NCBI GenBank assembly: GCA_002412925.1 | Contig: DHVZ01000035.1 | Span: forward strand, 1 to 55,624 | Source: Anaerolineales bacterium UBA5195 | Lineage (GTDB): Bacteria > Chloroflexota > Anaerolineae > Anaerolineales > Villigracilaceae | Reading direction: 5' to 3' | DNA length: 55,624 nucleotides | Shown here: positions 15,708 through 22,663 of the stretch, piece after piece | How positions within the stretch are numbered: position 1 is the stretch's first letter | How the letters are laid out: each line of letters opens with the position of its first letter | Translations under genes and position numbers: made by a program | The notes under the pieces: generated by a model | Told to the model about the DNA's origin: nothing | The model's input: only the letters and a program-made list of their open reading frames with translations | Database searches by the model: none

Positions 15708-18389
15708 TTCCAGGATGATGATCTTCCCCGTTGACCCATCCACCCTGATTTTCTGACCATCCTTCAGCCGCAGCGTTGCCTGGCTGACGCCCACCACCGC
15801 CGGGATGCCGTACTCACGCGCGACGACCGAGCCGTGCGTCATCATCCCGCCGACTTCCATCACCAGCCCGCCCGCCGCCAGGAAGAGCGGCGTCCAGGCC
15901 GGGTCGGTGGCCGGGCAGACCAGGATTTCTCCGGGCATAAGCTGAACTCCATGCGGGTCGAGTATCACGCGCACCATGCCCTCGACCGTTCCAGCCGAAA
16001 CCGGGCTGCCAGAGAGCGTATTGGCGGCCTCGCCGCGGGATGGGGCATCATAAAAAGCCGTTCCATCGCTCAGCATGATGCGCGGAATCCGTCTGCGGCG
16101 CAGTTCGCGGGTGTAGGTTGAGCGGCGTTCGGCCACCAGCGCTTTCCAGACGCGGGTTTCGCCGCTGCCTAACGCTTTCAACTCCCACAGGTGCAGGAAA
16201 AACACATCCTCGGCCTCGGCCAGTCTCCCGGCTTCAACCAATTTCTGACCGGCAGTCAGCAGCGCCTCGCGGAAATGTCCCATCAGCCGCACAACGAAAA
16301 ACTTGGGCGTCTCGCGCAGCCCGCCCAACTCACGGAAGCGCCAGAGCAGGCCTCTGACCACCAACGGGGGAATCTTTTTCGGAGACTGGAGAAAAGCCTG
16401 TTCCAGTTGCGCTTGCGCCTGGCTGGCTCTTTCTGCCCCGCGCTGGAAAACCGCCTCGGGTGAGGCCGCCGGATCGATTTGCAGGTAACTTTTCAGCACC
16501 TGGAACAACCCCGCGGGGTTCTCGCGCCAACGGGGGCGTCCCAGGTCGATTTCTGCCACGCCGCGCATCCCATAGGTGGCTAAAAAGCCCCGGATGGCGC
16601 TTTGCGCGGCAGCGGGCAGGCGTTCCTGCCGATATTCAGCCACCAGCGCGTCAATTTCCGTTGCCGAAAAATGCGCCGCGGCCTGCGCATCGGCGCGGAT
16701 GGCCTGGGAGGTGCGCCAGAGCGCCAAATCCATTTCGGTGGTGACGTTGTGGGGCAGGCCGCGCGCCACTTCCATGAGCAATTCCGCGCCGTTGGGGAGT
16801 GCGCCTGCCTGGCGTAACAAGATTTGGTAGGGAGCCTGCCCGGCGGCGATCCCGCCCACCAGGCGCGGTAACATCTCCAGCGGCATTTCGGCCAGCGTTT
16901 CGATGTTTTCAATTAGTTCCAGCAGGTTTTGCGCTGAGGCGCAGCGCTTCTGCACCTCGCCCAGTGCGGCTTCGATTTGTTTTTCCAATCGAGCGCGCCC
17001 GCGCGCAGGCCAGAGCAGGTTGTAGAGCACATTTCCAAGCAGCGGAGCAATGCCGCTCACCAGCCTCAGCCGCTCGCCCAGGCTCAAATCCGTGTCGGCA
17101 GGCAGCCGGGAATCCTTGAGCAAACCTGCCAATATCTCACCGCTGACGGGGTCAATCGCTCCGATAAAAATTGTCGCCACATTCCGCCCGATTTGGTTTT
17201 TCAACAGCCCGGTCAGGTTTACAAACAGGCGTTCCCCGGCGCAGAGAAAAATGCGCTGTTCCCTGGCATTGATTTTTGCCCCGAAAATGTCGCCCATCCC
17301 CGCCACCAGGGTGCTGAACACATCCTGTCCGAGGGGCGTGTACGGGTCGAGCATCCCCTGCCAGACGCCAAAGGAAAGCAACACTTCGAGCGGCTCATCC
17401 TTCAGCCCGGCCGGCAGCGGATAGAGCGAAGTCACCGGGCGCGACTGCACCACGTACAGGCGGCCATCCGCCCAGGCCCATTCTATGTCCTGCGGACTGC
17501 CGAAATGGGTCTGCGCCTGTTGGCCGAGACGCGCCAGTGCCAGAATTTGTTCGTCAGGCAGGGCCTGGCGCTCTGCGGCGGATTGATGAAGGGTGATCGT
17601 CCCGCCCCCGGCCTGACCCTGGATGGAGAGCGCCTTCGCGCCGAGAGTTTTTCCCAGGATTATCCCCCCGAAACCTGCCACCACATAATGGTCGGGCTCC
17701 ACCTGTCCGGAGACGAGCGCTTCGCCCAGCCCCAGCGTGGCATCGATGACCATTTCGCTGCGTTTCCCCGTCAGCGGATTGGCGGTGAACAGCACCCCCG
17801 AAGCCTCGCTCTGCACCATTTGCTGGACAACGACTGCCAGCGTCACATCGTTGTGCGGAATCTGATTGCGCGCCCGGTAGCCAATCGCCCGCGCCGTCCA
17901 CAGACTGGCCCAGCAGCAGACGACAGCCTCCAGCAGGGCCGCCTCGCCGAGGATATTCAGGTAGGTATCCTGCTGCCCGGCAAAAGATAAATCGGGCAAA
18001 TCCTCGGCTGTGGCCGAGGAGCGGACGGCAACCAATAACCCCTCTCCCTGCGGGAGAGGGGTTGGGGTGAGGGTGAGGGCGGCATACGCCCCCCGGATTT
18101 CATCCGCCAGGGCCGGGGGAATTTTCCCGAAACGGAAGGCGGCTTGAATTGAGTCTGACGCTTTTTCCAGCGAAACGGGGGCATCCATTTGCGTGGAGTC
18201 CAAAATTTGACGGAGTTCGGCCTCCAGCTTGTTCATTTCCACAAAAACCCGGTAGGCGCTGGTGGTGATGCAAAATCCGGGCGGGACGGGCAGCCCGGCA
18301 TGGATGAGTGCGCCCAGGTTGGCACCTTTGCCCCCGGCGCTGGAAAGGTCGGTTTTATCCAAATCATGTAGAAGTTTGATGTGCGGCAT
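15705..18389 (-). CDS. PEP synthase/PPDK-family enzyme, rifampicin-phosphotransferase-like layout
   Basis: An 894-residue protein with an N-terminal PPDK ATP-grasp domain (GGKGANLGALIHAGLPVPPGF at about 19-39; RSSATAEDLPDLSFAGQQDT at about 123-142; ASGVLFTANPLTGKR), a central helical domain, and a C-terminal swivelling phosphohistidine domain with GGMMTHGSVVAREYGIPAVVG, catalytic His at about 852. It ends there: the PEP/pyruvate TIM-barrel of true PEP synthase is missing. That layout matches rifampicin phosphotransferases and related small-molecule dikinases, so it may phosphorylate an antibiotic or another ligand. Residues about 105-117 (LTLTPTPLPQGEG) are encoded by an inserted palindromic repeat. 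The gene lies 50 bases downstream of tetR with a matching operator in the gap and AAGGAG before the ATG. Confidence 0.8.
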   Translation of the reverse strand: MPHIKLLHDLDKTDLSSAGGKGANLGALIHAGLPVPPGFCITTSAYRVFVEMNKLEAELRQILDSTQMDAPVSLEKASDSIQAAFRFGKIPPALADEIRGAYAALTLTPTPLPQGEGLLVAVRSSATAEDLPDLSFAGQQDTYLNILGEAALLEAVVCCWASLWTARAIGYRARNQIPHNDVTLAVVVQQMVQSEASGVLFTANPLTGKRSEMVIDATLGLGEALVSGQVEPDHYVVAGFGGIILGKTLGAKALSIQGQAGGGTITLHQSAAERQALPDEQILALARLGQQAQTHFGSPQDIEWAWADGRLYVVQSRPVTSLYPLPAGLKDEPLEVLLSFGVWQGMLDPYTPLGQDVFSTLVAGMGDIFGAKINAREQRIFLCAGERLFVNLTGLLKNQIGRNVATIFIGAIDPVSGEILAGLLKDSRLPADTDLSLGERLRLVSGIAPLLGNVLYNLLWPARGRARLEKQIEAALGEVQKRCASAQNLLELIENIETLAEMPLEMLPRLVGGIAAGQAPYQILLRQAGALPNGAELLMEVARGLPHNVTTEMDLALWRTSQAIRADAQAAAHFSATEIDALVAEYRQERLPAAAQSAIRGFLATYGMRGVAEIDLGRPRWRENPAGLFQVLKSYLQIDPAASPEAVFQRGAERASQAQAQLEQAFLQSPKKIPPLVVRGLLWRFRELGGLRETPKFFVVRLMGHFREALLTAGQKLVEAGRLAEAEDVFFLHLWELKALGSGETRVWKALVAERRSTYTRELRRRRIPRIMLSDGTAFYDAPSRGEAANTLSGSPVSAGTVEGMVRVILDPHGVQLMPGEILVCPATDPAWTPLFLAAGGLVMEVGGMMTHGSVVAREYGIPAVVGVSQATLRLKDGQKIRVDGSTGKIIILE
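18039..18078. repeat. In-frame GC-rich palindromic repeat inside the PEP-synthase-like gene
   Basis: The plus strand reads CCCCTCTCCCTGCGGGAGAG then GGGTTGGGGTGAGGGTGAGG. CCCCTCTCCC pairs with GGGAGAGGGG around a TGC loop. It encodes the low-complexity peptide TLTPTPLPQGEG in the minus-strand gene, interrupting the ATP-grasp domain just before the conserved AVRSSATAEDL block without breaking the frame. The same element type occurs in thyX at 21075-21122. Confidence 0.8.
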
Positions 18390-18405
18390 TGTTTTCTCCT
18401 TGCAA

Positions 18406-18421
18406 ACCGACCGGACGGTCG
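18406..18421. promoter_or_regulatory. TetR-type operator between tetR and the PEP-synthase-like gene
   Basis: ACCGACCGGACGGTCG, read on the minus strand as CGACCGTCCGGTCGGT, matches the palindrome in front of tetR (19032-19049) in 14 of 15 bases. It sits 17 bases upstream of the enzyme's start codon, placing that gene under direct control of the neighbouring repressor. Confidence 0.7.
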
Positions 18422-18439
18422 AAAAAGTGGATAAAAAAA

Positions 18440-19015
18440 CTAACGGGCGTCCAACCCCTGGAAATAAACATCCAGCAGCGCGGCGGCGGCCTGTTGGGGC
18501 GTTTGGCTGCGTTCGTTGATCAGATAGGCCATCGCAAAAGTGCCCTGAATCATGGTCATCAGCACGCGGGCTGTGCTGAGCGGGTCAACCGGGCGAAAAA
18601 TGCCCTGTTCTGTGCCGCGCTGGATGGCCTCGGCCAGCAAGGCCATATACTCCTGAAAGAATTTGGCAAAACCAGCCTGCATCTGGTCGCGCGCGCCGGG
18701 GATTTCGCGCCGGACGATTTGCATAATATCGGCGGACTCGAATAGGAAATCGACGCTGGTCTCGGCCGCCACCTGGATGCGGCGGCGCGGGTCGCTTTCG
18801 GCGCGGACGCGCTGCAAGGCAGTCTCCATGCGAGCCAGGTTGTGACTGAGCAGCGCCATGACGATGGATTGTTTATCGGGGAAGTGGTGGTAGATGGTGG
18901 CCTTGCCAATTCCGGCCATTTCGGCCACCTGACGCATGGAGGTGGCTGTATAACCCTGCTGCACGAACAGGCGGCGGGCCGTGGAAAGGATTTTGTCGTA
19001 GGTTTCAGGGGCCAT
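18440..19015 (-). CDS. TetR/AcrR-family repressor
   Basis: A 191-residue TetR-family regulator. The N-terminal helix-turn-helix is clear: KILSTARRLFVQQGYTATSM, then RQVAEMAGIGKATIYHHFPD and KQSIVMALLSHNL. The C-terminal part is a helical ligand/dimer domain. I chose the ATG at 19015; upstream in-frame starts would translate through the palindromic operator at 19032-19049. The operator in front of its own gene and a second copy before the downstream dikinase gene indicate autoregulation plus control of that enzyme, probably lifted by a small-molecule inducer, perhaps the enzyme's substrate. Confidence 0.85.
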   Translation of the reverse strand: MAPETYDKILSTARRLFVQQGYTATSMRQVAEMAGIGKATIYHHFPDKQSIVMALLSHNLARMETALQRVRAESDPRRRIQVAAETSVDFLFESADIMQIVRREIPGARDQMQAGFAKFFQEYMALLAEAIQRGTEQGIFRPVDPLSTARVLMTMIQGTFAMAYLINERSQTPQQAAAALLDVYFQGLDAR

Positions 19016-19031
19016 AATGATGCTCTGTTTT

Positions 19032-19049
19032 CGACCGACCGGTCGGACG
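19032..19049. promoter_or_regulatory. TetR-type operator upstream of tetR
   Basis: CGACCGACCGGTCGGACG contains the perfect palindrome CCGACCGGTCGG, 17 bases before the tetR start. Its core CGACCGnCCGGTCGG is shared with 18406-18421. Confidence 0.75.
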
Positions 19050-19125
19050 AAGCCAAGTATATAACGAAGAGAATTGTATGTCAATGGCTTTTCTTTTGCA
19101 AAACTGACCTGCCCCAAAGCTGAAA

Positions 19126-19311
19126 ATTTACTCTGTCTATGGCGTTCTCAAAGTCGCTTGACAAAATAACGATGTCGTTGCGAGGGCGCGCTTTTCCGCC
19201 CGAAGCAATCTCCAAAAGGTCAGTTTTGCCCATTTAGCGGGAGACTGCTTCGGCAAAGAACGCCTCGCAGCGACATTTCTCGGACTTTGAGAAAGCCATA
19301 TTTACTCTGTC
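19126..19311. mobile_element. MITE-like element, about 162 bp, with target-site duplication
   Basis: Terminal inverted repeats ATGGCGTTCTCAAAGTC (19139-19155) and GACTTTGAGAAAGCCAT (19283-19299) match at 16 of 17 positions, and inner arms (GATGTCGTTGCGAGG…GAAGCAATCTCC against GGAGACTGCTTC…CCTCGCAGCGACAT) extend the hairpin. ATTTACTCTGTC flanks it as a direct repeat (19126-19137 and 19300-19311; the first A of the right copy may belong to the element). No coding capacity. The inner arms belong to the widespread ATTGCGAG/GAAGCAATC palindrome family; a relative lies at 21925-22055. Confidence 0.75.
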
Positions 19312-19320
19312 ACCCAAACC

Positions 19321-19349
19321 TTGACCTTACTACCACTGTGGAGTAAAAT
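19321..19349 (+). promoter_or_regulatory. Promoter of tRNA-Arg
   Basis: TTGACC (19321-19326), a 17-base spacer and TAAAAT (19344-19349) precede the tRNA 5' end by 14 bases. It begins ten bases after the MITE-like element's target duplication, so the insertion just missed it. Confidence 0.65.
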
Positions 19350-19363
19350 CTCCCTTCGCTAAT

Positions 19364-19437
19364 GGCCTCGTAGCTCAGTGGATTAGAGCGCTTGCTTGCG
19401 GAGCAATAGGTCGCGTGTTCGAATCGCGCCGAGGTCA
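19364..19437 (+). tRNA. tRNA-Arg (anticodon GCG)
   Basis: The cloverleaf folds as acceptor GGCCTCG (19364-19370) with CGAGGTC (19430-19436), D-stem GCTC/GAGC, anticodon stem 19391-19395 with 19403-19407, loop TTGCGGA with anticodon GCG (19398-19400), and T-stem GCGTG/CGCGC around TTCGAAT. The discriminator is A and CCA is not encoded. A20-type D-loop and C35/G36 fit arginine identity. One oddity is a C-T mismatch at the 27-43 pair. GCG is unusual, since most bacteria read CGN with an ACG (inosine) anticodon. Confidence 0.88.
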
Positions 19438-19442
19438 CTGGT

Positions 19443-19472
19443 AAAAAGAGCGGGATTCTCCCGACTCTTTTT
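19443..19472 (+). terminator. Terminator of tRNA-Arg
   Basis: AAAAAGAG-C-GGGA is followed by TTC and TCCC-GA-CTCTTTTTT, a stem with an adjoining T-tract directly after the tRNA. Confidence 0.8.
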
Positions 19473-19533
19473 TGTTTTTCGTCAACAAGTCGCAATTGGG
19501 TTCTTTGGAAATCCCCATGCGAAAACTCCGCAA

Positions 19534-19561
19534 TTGCACAAAAATAAATCTGTAGGATAAT
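19534..19561 (+). promoter_or_regulatory. Promoter of surE, apparently leaderless
   Basis: TTGCAC (19534-19539), a 16-base spacer and GATAAT (19556-19561) end six bases before the surE ATG. No Shine-Dalgarno lies between, so transcription would begin at or beside the start codon. Confidence 0.5.
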
Positions 19562-19567
19562 GAACAT

Positions 19568-20368
19568 ATGCCAAAACCCAACATATTATTAACCAATGAT
19601 GACGGCATCCGCTCCCCGGGTCTGTGGGCTGCCGCCGAAGCGCTCTCCCAACTCGGGTTTGTCACCGTCGCTGCGCCACGGGAGCAATCCTCTGGCGCGG
19701 GACGCAGCCTGCCCTCCACATCAGATGGAATTATCCGCGAGGAAATGGTTGAAGTGCGCGGCCAGCAGTGGAAGGTTTTTGCTGTCGGCGGGACACCTGC
19801 ACAGGCCGTCCAGCACGGTTTGCTGGAAATCCTCTCCGTGAAACCAGACCTGGTTGTTTCTGGCATCAATTATGGGGAAAATGTCGCCACCGGGATCACC
19901 ATCTCTGGCACAGTGGGCGCAGCCATGGAAGCCGCGTCGATGGGTGTCCCGGCCATGGCAGTCTCCCTCGAAACCGACAAAATCCACCACCTCTCCTACT
20001 CCACCGAGGTTGATTTTTCGACAGCCGCCTACTTTGCCGCCTTTTTTGGCCGCCTGCTGCTCGAACGCAGCCTGCCCGCAGGGGTTAACTTGATCAAGGT
20101 GGATGTCCCTGCCGAGGCCACCCCGGAAACCCCCTGGGATTGGACCCAACTCTCCCTGCAACGGTATTACACGCCTACGAAACCAAAACGCAGCTCTTGG
20201 GATATTCCAGAGCCTGTCGGTTATGAGATCGAGATGGATTACGCTAGCGAACCGGAAACCAGTGATGTTTTTACCCTGCTTCGCAAGCGCCGAGTTTCTG
20301 TCACCCCGCTGACACTCGACATGACCGCGCGAGTGGACGAAAAGCTGCTCAAGCGTTTTGCCGGGTAA
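19568..20368 (+). CDS. surE: 5'-nucleotidase SurE
   Basis: A 266-residue SurE phosphatase, which removes phosphate from 5'/3'-nucleotides and is linked to stress and nucleotide salvage. The N-terminal metal-binding motif LLTNDDGIRSPG is complete, followed by VAAPREQSSGAGRSLP (the conserved AP-x2-xSG segment), VSGINYGENVATGITISGTV and AAMEAASMGVPAMAVSL, all SurE signatures. Length is normal. It stands alone between the tRNA terminator and the 20374-20421 hairpin. Confidence 0.93.
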   Translation: MPKPNILLTNDDGIRSPGLWAAAEALSQLGFVTVAAPREQSSGAGRSLPSTSDGIIREEMVEVRGQQWKVFAVGGTPAQAVQHGLLEILSVKPDLVVSGINYGENVATGITISGTVGAAMEAASMGVPAMAVSLETDKIHHLSYSTEVDFSTAAYFAAFFGRLLLERSLPAGVNLIKVDVPAEATPETPWDWTQLSLQRYYTPTKPKRSSWDIPEPVGYEIEMDYASEPETSDVFTLLRKRRVSVTPLTLDMTARVDEKLLKRFAG

Positions 20369-20373
20369 AGAAA

Positions 20374-20421
20374 CGCCACGCATCTTGTCCACCCCGCTAT
20401 GCTCCAGGGAGATGCGTGGCG
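20374..20421. terminator. Bidirectional hairpin between surE and thyX
   Basis: CGCCACGCATCT (20374-20385) pairs with AGATGCGTGGCG (20410-20421), a perfect 12-bp stem between two convergent genes. There is no long T-tract. Confidence 0.65.
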
Positions 20422-20427
20422 CTGGAT

Positions 20428-21852
20428 CTATTTCAGCGCCGAAAAATATTCCTGCTCAATCCCCTGCCATTTCTCCGCGTGCAAATTCATATACTCTGCC
20501 AGCAAAGGGTGGACCTTGCCAATCTCTTCTGACACGCGCTGGGCCACGCGCCTGATCGAGAAGTGCGCATTGGGCGCCGCGCGCAACTGACAAAAGGCGT
20601 AAGCCTCGCGCAGGTTGAAAGTGACCAGCACGCGCCGGTTATACCCATTCGGCACCACGTACTGCGCCACATCCGCGTTCCAGACAGCCAGTTTTTCCCA
20701 CAATTCGCCAGCGGCCTCCATTGCCCGGCGGTACTCGCTCTCGAAACCGGCCTCCACAAAGCGGCGCGGGATGGCATAACCCAGCGCGCAGTTCAGCCGC
20801 TGCGGTGTTTGTGTCATCATGCGGTGACGTTTGAACTCGGCGTAAGCGCCCTGATCCATCACCAGATCGAAAGTGTAGGAAGTATGTTCCAACTCGCGCA
20901 GGGGGATGTCGTAGCGGCCCAGGCGTTTGAGCAGCGCCTCGACCAGGATTTGCTTCGAGGTGGACTTGACCACAGCCAGCGCCTCGCTGTAACTCAGGTT
21001 CCCGAAGCGGTACAGTGCTGAGGCCAAAACCCGCTCTTCGCCGTCCGGGTCATAGTCCACCAGAACACACCAAGCCCTCACCCCTTGCCCCTTTCCCACT
21101 GGGAGAGGGGCTGGGGTGAGGGCATTCAACTCATTACTCGTTTCTATCAGGTATTCCACCGGCTCGGCATATTTCACCAGCGTAGGGATTTCGCCGGTCG
21201 CGACCGTCTTGACGGCCTCGCCGATTTCACGCACCTCGGCCAGTGGGGATGAGCGCCACTTGCGGATGGCGTTTTCCAGTACCCGGCCATTCGCCGTCAG
21301 CCCCACGTTCGCCAGCGAAGCGGCGGGCAGCAAAAAGCGACAGACATCCACATACTGTGAGCGGATGCGCCGGTCCCAGGCCTCCTCCGTTTCTCCGTCG
21401 CGCCGCGGGGAGGTTTTCTCGGCCAGCTTGCGGACGGGGCCGAGCGAAGCAACGTAGGTCTCGAACAACCTGCGGCAGGTCGAAAGATACTCGTCCCGCA
21501 GCGGATGACCATCCAGTTCGGCGGGAGTGTAGAAATTATCGGCATCCCATTTCTGGTAACGGGTGGATTTCTCGGTATACGAGGCCAGCCGATTAGATTC
21601 GATGGCTTCCATTGCCAGGCGCGAGGCATTTTCAATCGCCACATGCAAAACAGCGTGTTCTGCCACCGAAGCATGCCCATAGCCCACAACCCACTTCTCG
21701 TGGAATTGGGCTGATTTCTCGTCATTCAATTCTGCCGCAATCTCGCGGAAGGATTCGGGCGCGCGCGAAGTCTTGGCAAAAGCCACGGCAATCGTCTCGG
21801 GGCTGAATTGTTTGGGCGAGAGCAGGTAAATTTCACGTTTGGGCGCGGGCAT
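20428..21852 (-). CDS. thyX: Double-domain ThyX-like FAD-dependent thymidylate synthase
   Basis: A 474-residue protein, about twice the usual ThyX length (220-250). Both halves look like ThyX. The first has GYGHASVAEHAVLHVAIENA (58-77) and ESNRLASYTEKSTRYQ (85-100), where His of RHR is Arg-neighbouring Asn (SNR) but the signature Ser is kept. The second has RHRMMTQTPQR (342-352) with intact RHR but Arg at the signature-Ser position, followed by the C-terminal FNLREAYAFCQLRAAPNAHF. The signature is thus split between halves, as if they form one active site. Role by family: dUMP to dTMP using methylenetetrahydrofolate and FAD. Residues about 244-260 (LTPAPLPVGKGQG) come from an inserted palindromic repeat. 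Confidence 0.8.
   Translation of the reverse strand: MPAPKREIYLLSPKQFSPETIAVAFAKTSRAPESFREIAAELNDEKSAQFHEKWVVGYGHASVAEHAVLHVAIENASRLAMEAIESNRLASYTEKSTRYQKWDADNFYTPAELDGHPLRDEYLSTCRRLFETYVASLGPVRKLAEKTSPRRDGETEEAWDRRIRSQYVDVCRFLLPAASLANVGLTANGRVLENAIRKWRSSPLAEVREIGEAVKTVATGEIPTLVKYAEPVEYLIETSNELNALTPAPLPVGKGQGVRAWCVLVDYDPDGEERVLASALYRFGNLSYSEALAVVKSTSKQILVEALLKRLGRYDIPLRELEHTSYTFDLVMDQGAYAEFKRHRMMTQTPQRLNCALGYAIPRRFVEAGFESEYRRAMEAAGELWEKLAVWNADVAQYVVPNGYNRRVLVTFNLREAYAFCQLRAAPNAHFSIRRVAQRVSEEIGKVHPLLAEYMNLHAEKWQGIEQEYFSALK
21075..21122. repeat. In-frame GC-rich palindromic repeat inside thyX
   Basis: CCCTCACCCC (21075-21084) and GGGGTGAGGG (21113-21122) are perfect inverted repeats around an inner CCCCTTTCCC / GGGAGAGGGG. 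In thyX it encodes ALTPAPLPVGKGQGV between the NEL and AWCVLVDYDPDG segments, keeping the frame. It belongs to the same family as 18039-18078. Confidence 0.8.
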
Positions 21853-21924
21853 CGGAATTCTCCTCGGATTGTCTGGTCAGAATCGGGGTGAATATACCAC
21901 ACGGCAGCGAAAAACAAAATTTTT

Positions 21925-22055
21925 ATGTCATTGCGAGTGAGCTGTACTTCGGCGAGCGAAGCAATCCACATCTAAATGGCAATTGCCTGTCGAATAAAAT
22001 TTCCCCGCTAAACGGGAGATTGCTTCAGCGAAGAACCATCGCCTCGCAATGACAT
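21925..22055. mobile_element. MITE-like ATTGCGAG palindrome, second copy
   Basis: ATGTCATTGCGAG (21925-21937) and CTCGCAATGACAT (22043-22055) are perfect 13-bp terminal inverted repeats. Inside, GCGAAGCAATC and GATTGCTTCAGCGAAG continue the imperfect hairpin, with CCCCGCTAAACGGGAG near the middle. It is 131 bp, non-coding, and related in its inner arms to 19126-19311. It lies between thyX and the macro-domain gene, and its right end overlaps a promoter-like -35. Confidence 0.75.
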
Positions 22056-22076
22056 GAGAGGTCTTTAGTGTACAAT
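22049..22076 (+). promoter_or_regulatory. Promoter of the macro-domain gene, partly inside the repeat
   Basis: ATGACA (22049-22054, five of six bases of TTGACA), a 16-base spacer and TACAAT (22071-22076) end six bases before the ATG at 22083. The -35 lies in the terminal repeat of the MITE-like element. Confidence 0.5.
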
Positions 22077-22082
22077 AGTTAC

Positions 22083-22631
22083 ATGAACACGATCCTGCGT
22101 GAAAAAACACTCGCTGGCGGGCAAAAGTTGGAAATTGTCCAGGGTGACATCACCGCCGAGCAGGTGGATGCGATTGTCAACGCGGCCAACAGCGAGCTCC
22201 AGCACGGCGGCGGGGTGGCCTGGGCGATTTTGAACCGTGGCGGGCAAACTATCCAGCGCGAGAGCGATGAATGGGTGCGCAAGTACGGCCGCGTCAGCCA
22301 TGCCGAACCGGCCTACACCAGCGGCGGTGAGCTGCCATGTAAATACGTCATTCATGCCGTGGGACCGATCTGGGGCGAAGGCGACGAGGACAACAAGCTA
22401 GCTGGCGCCGTGCGCGGCTCCCTGCGCCGGGCGGATGAACTGAAGCTCGAGTCGATTGCCTTCCCGGCCATTTCGACCGGCATTTTCGGCTTTCCGAAAG
22501 AGCGCGCCGCCAAAATCATCTTCGCCGAAATCGAAAAGTATTTTGCCCAAAACGCTCATTCGGGGATTAAATTAATCAAGCTAACCCTGTTCGACCAGCC
22601 GACGATTGAAGCCTTTCTCGGCGAATGGTGA
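22083..22631 (+). CDS. Macro-domain protein (ADP-ribose-binding/hydrolase)
   Basis: A 182-residue stand-alone macro domain, a fold that binds ADP-ribose and often removes it from proteins or deacetylates O-acetyl-ADP-ribose. Conserved elements are GDITAEQVDAIVNAANSEL, HGGGVAWAI, YVIHAVGPIW and FPAISTGIFGFPKERAA, covering the ligand-binding loops. I chose the ATG at 22083; an upstream GTG at 22068 overlaps the -10 box. It is followed 32 bases later by an rRNA/tRNA methyltransferase gene and then a DUF711 gene, suggesting one transcript. Confidence 0.9.
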   Translation: MNTILREKTLAGGQKLEIVQGDITAEQVDAIVNAANSELQHGGGVAWAILNRGGQTIQRESDEWVRKYGRVSHAEPAYTSGGELPCKYVIHAVGPIWGEGDEDNKLAGAVRGSLRRADELKLESIAFPAISTGIFGFPKERAAKIIFAEIEKYFAQNAHSGIKLIKLTLFDQPTIEAFLGEW

Positions 22632-22660
22632 ATAGTGTTCCCATTTCCCATTCACTATTC
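22630..22660. repeat. Short hairpin GAATAGTG / CACTATTC at the gene junction
   Basis: GAATAGTG (22630-22637) pairs with CACTATTC (22653-22660), overlapping the macro-gene stop and ending four bases before the methyltransferase ATG. The wording GTGAATAGTG…CCCATTCACTATTC resembles a common dispersed repeat. It would hide the following start region in RNA. Confidence 0.45.
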
Positions 22661-22663
22661 CCC

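Noticed and set aside
16977..17990. 337-codon open frame opposite the dikinase gene
   Set aside because: It is an antisense shadow; its translation shows no domain or signal and the opposite strand carries clear family motifs.
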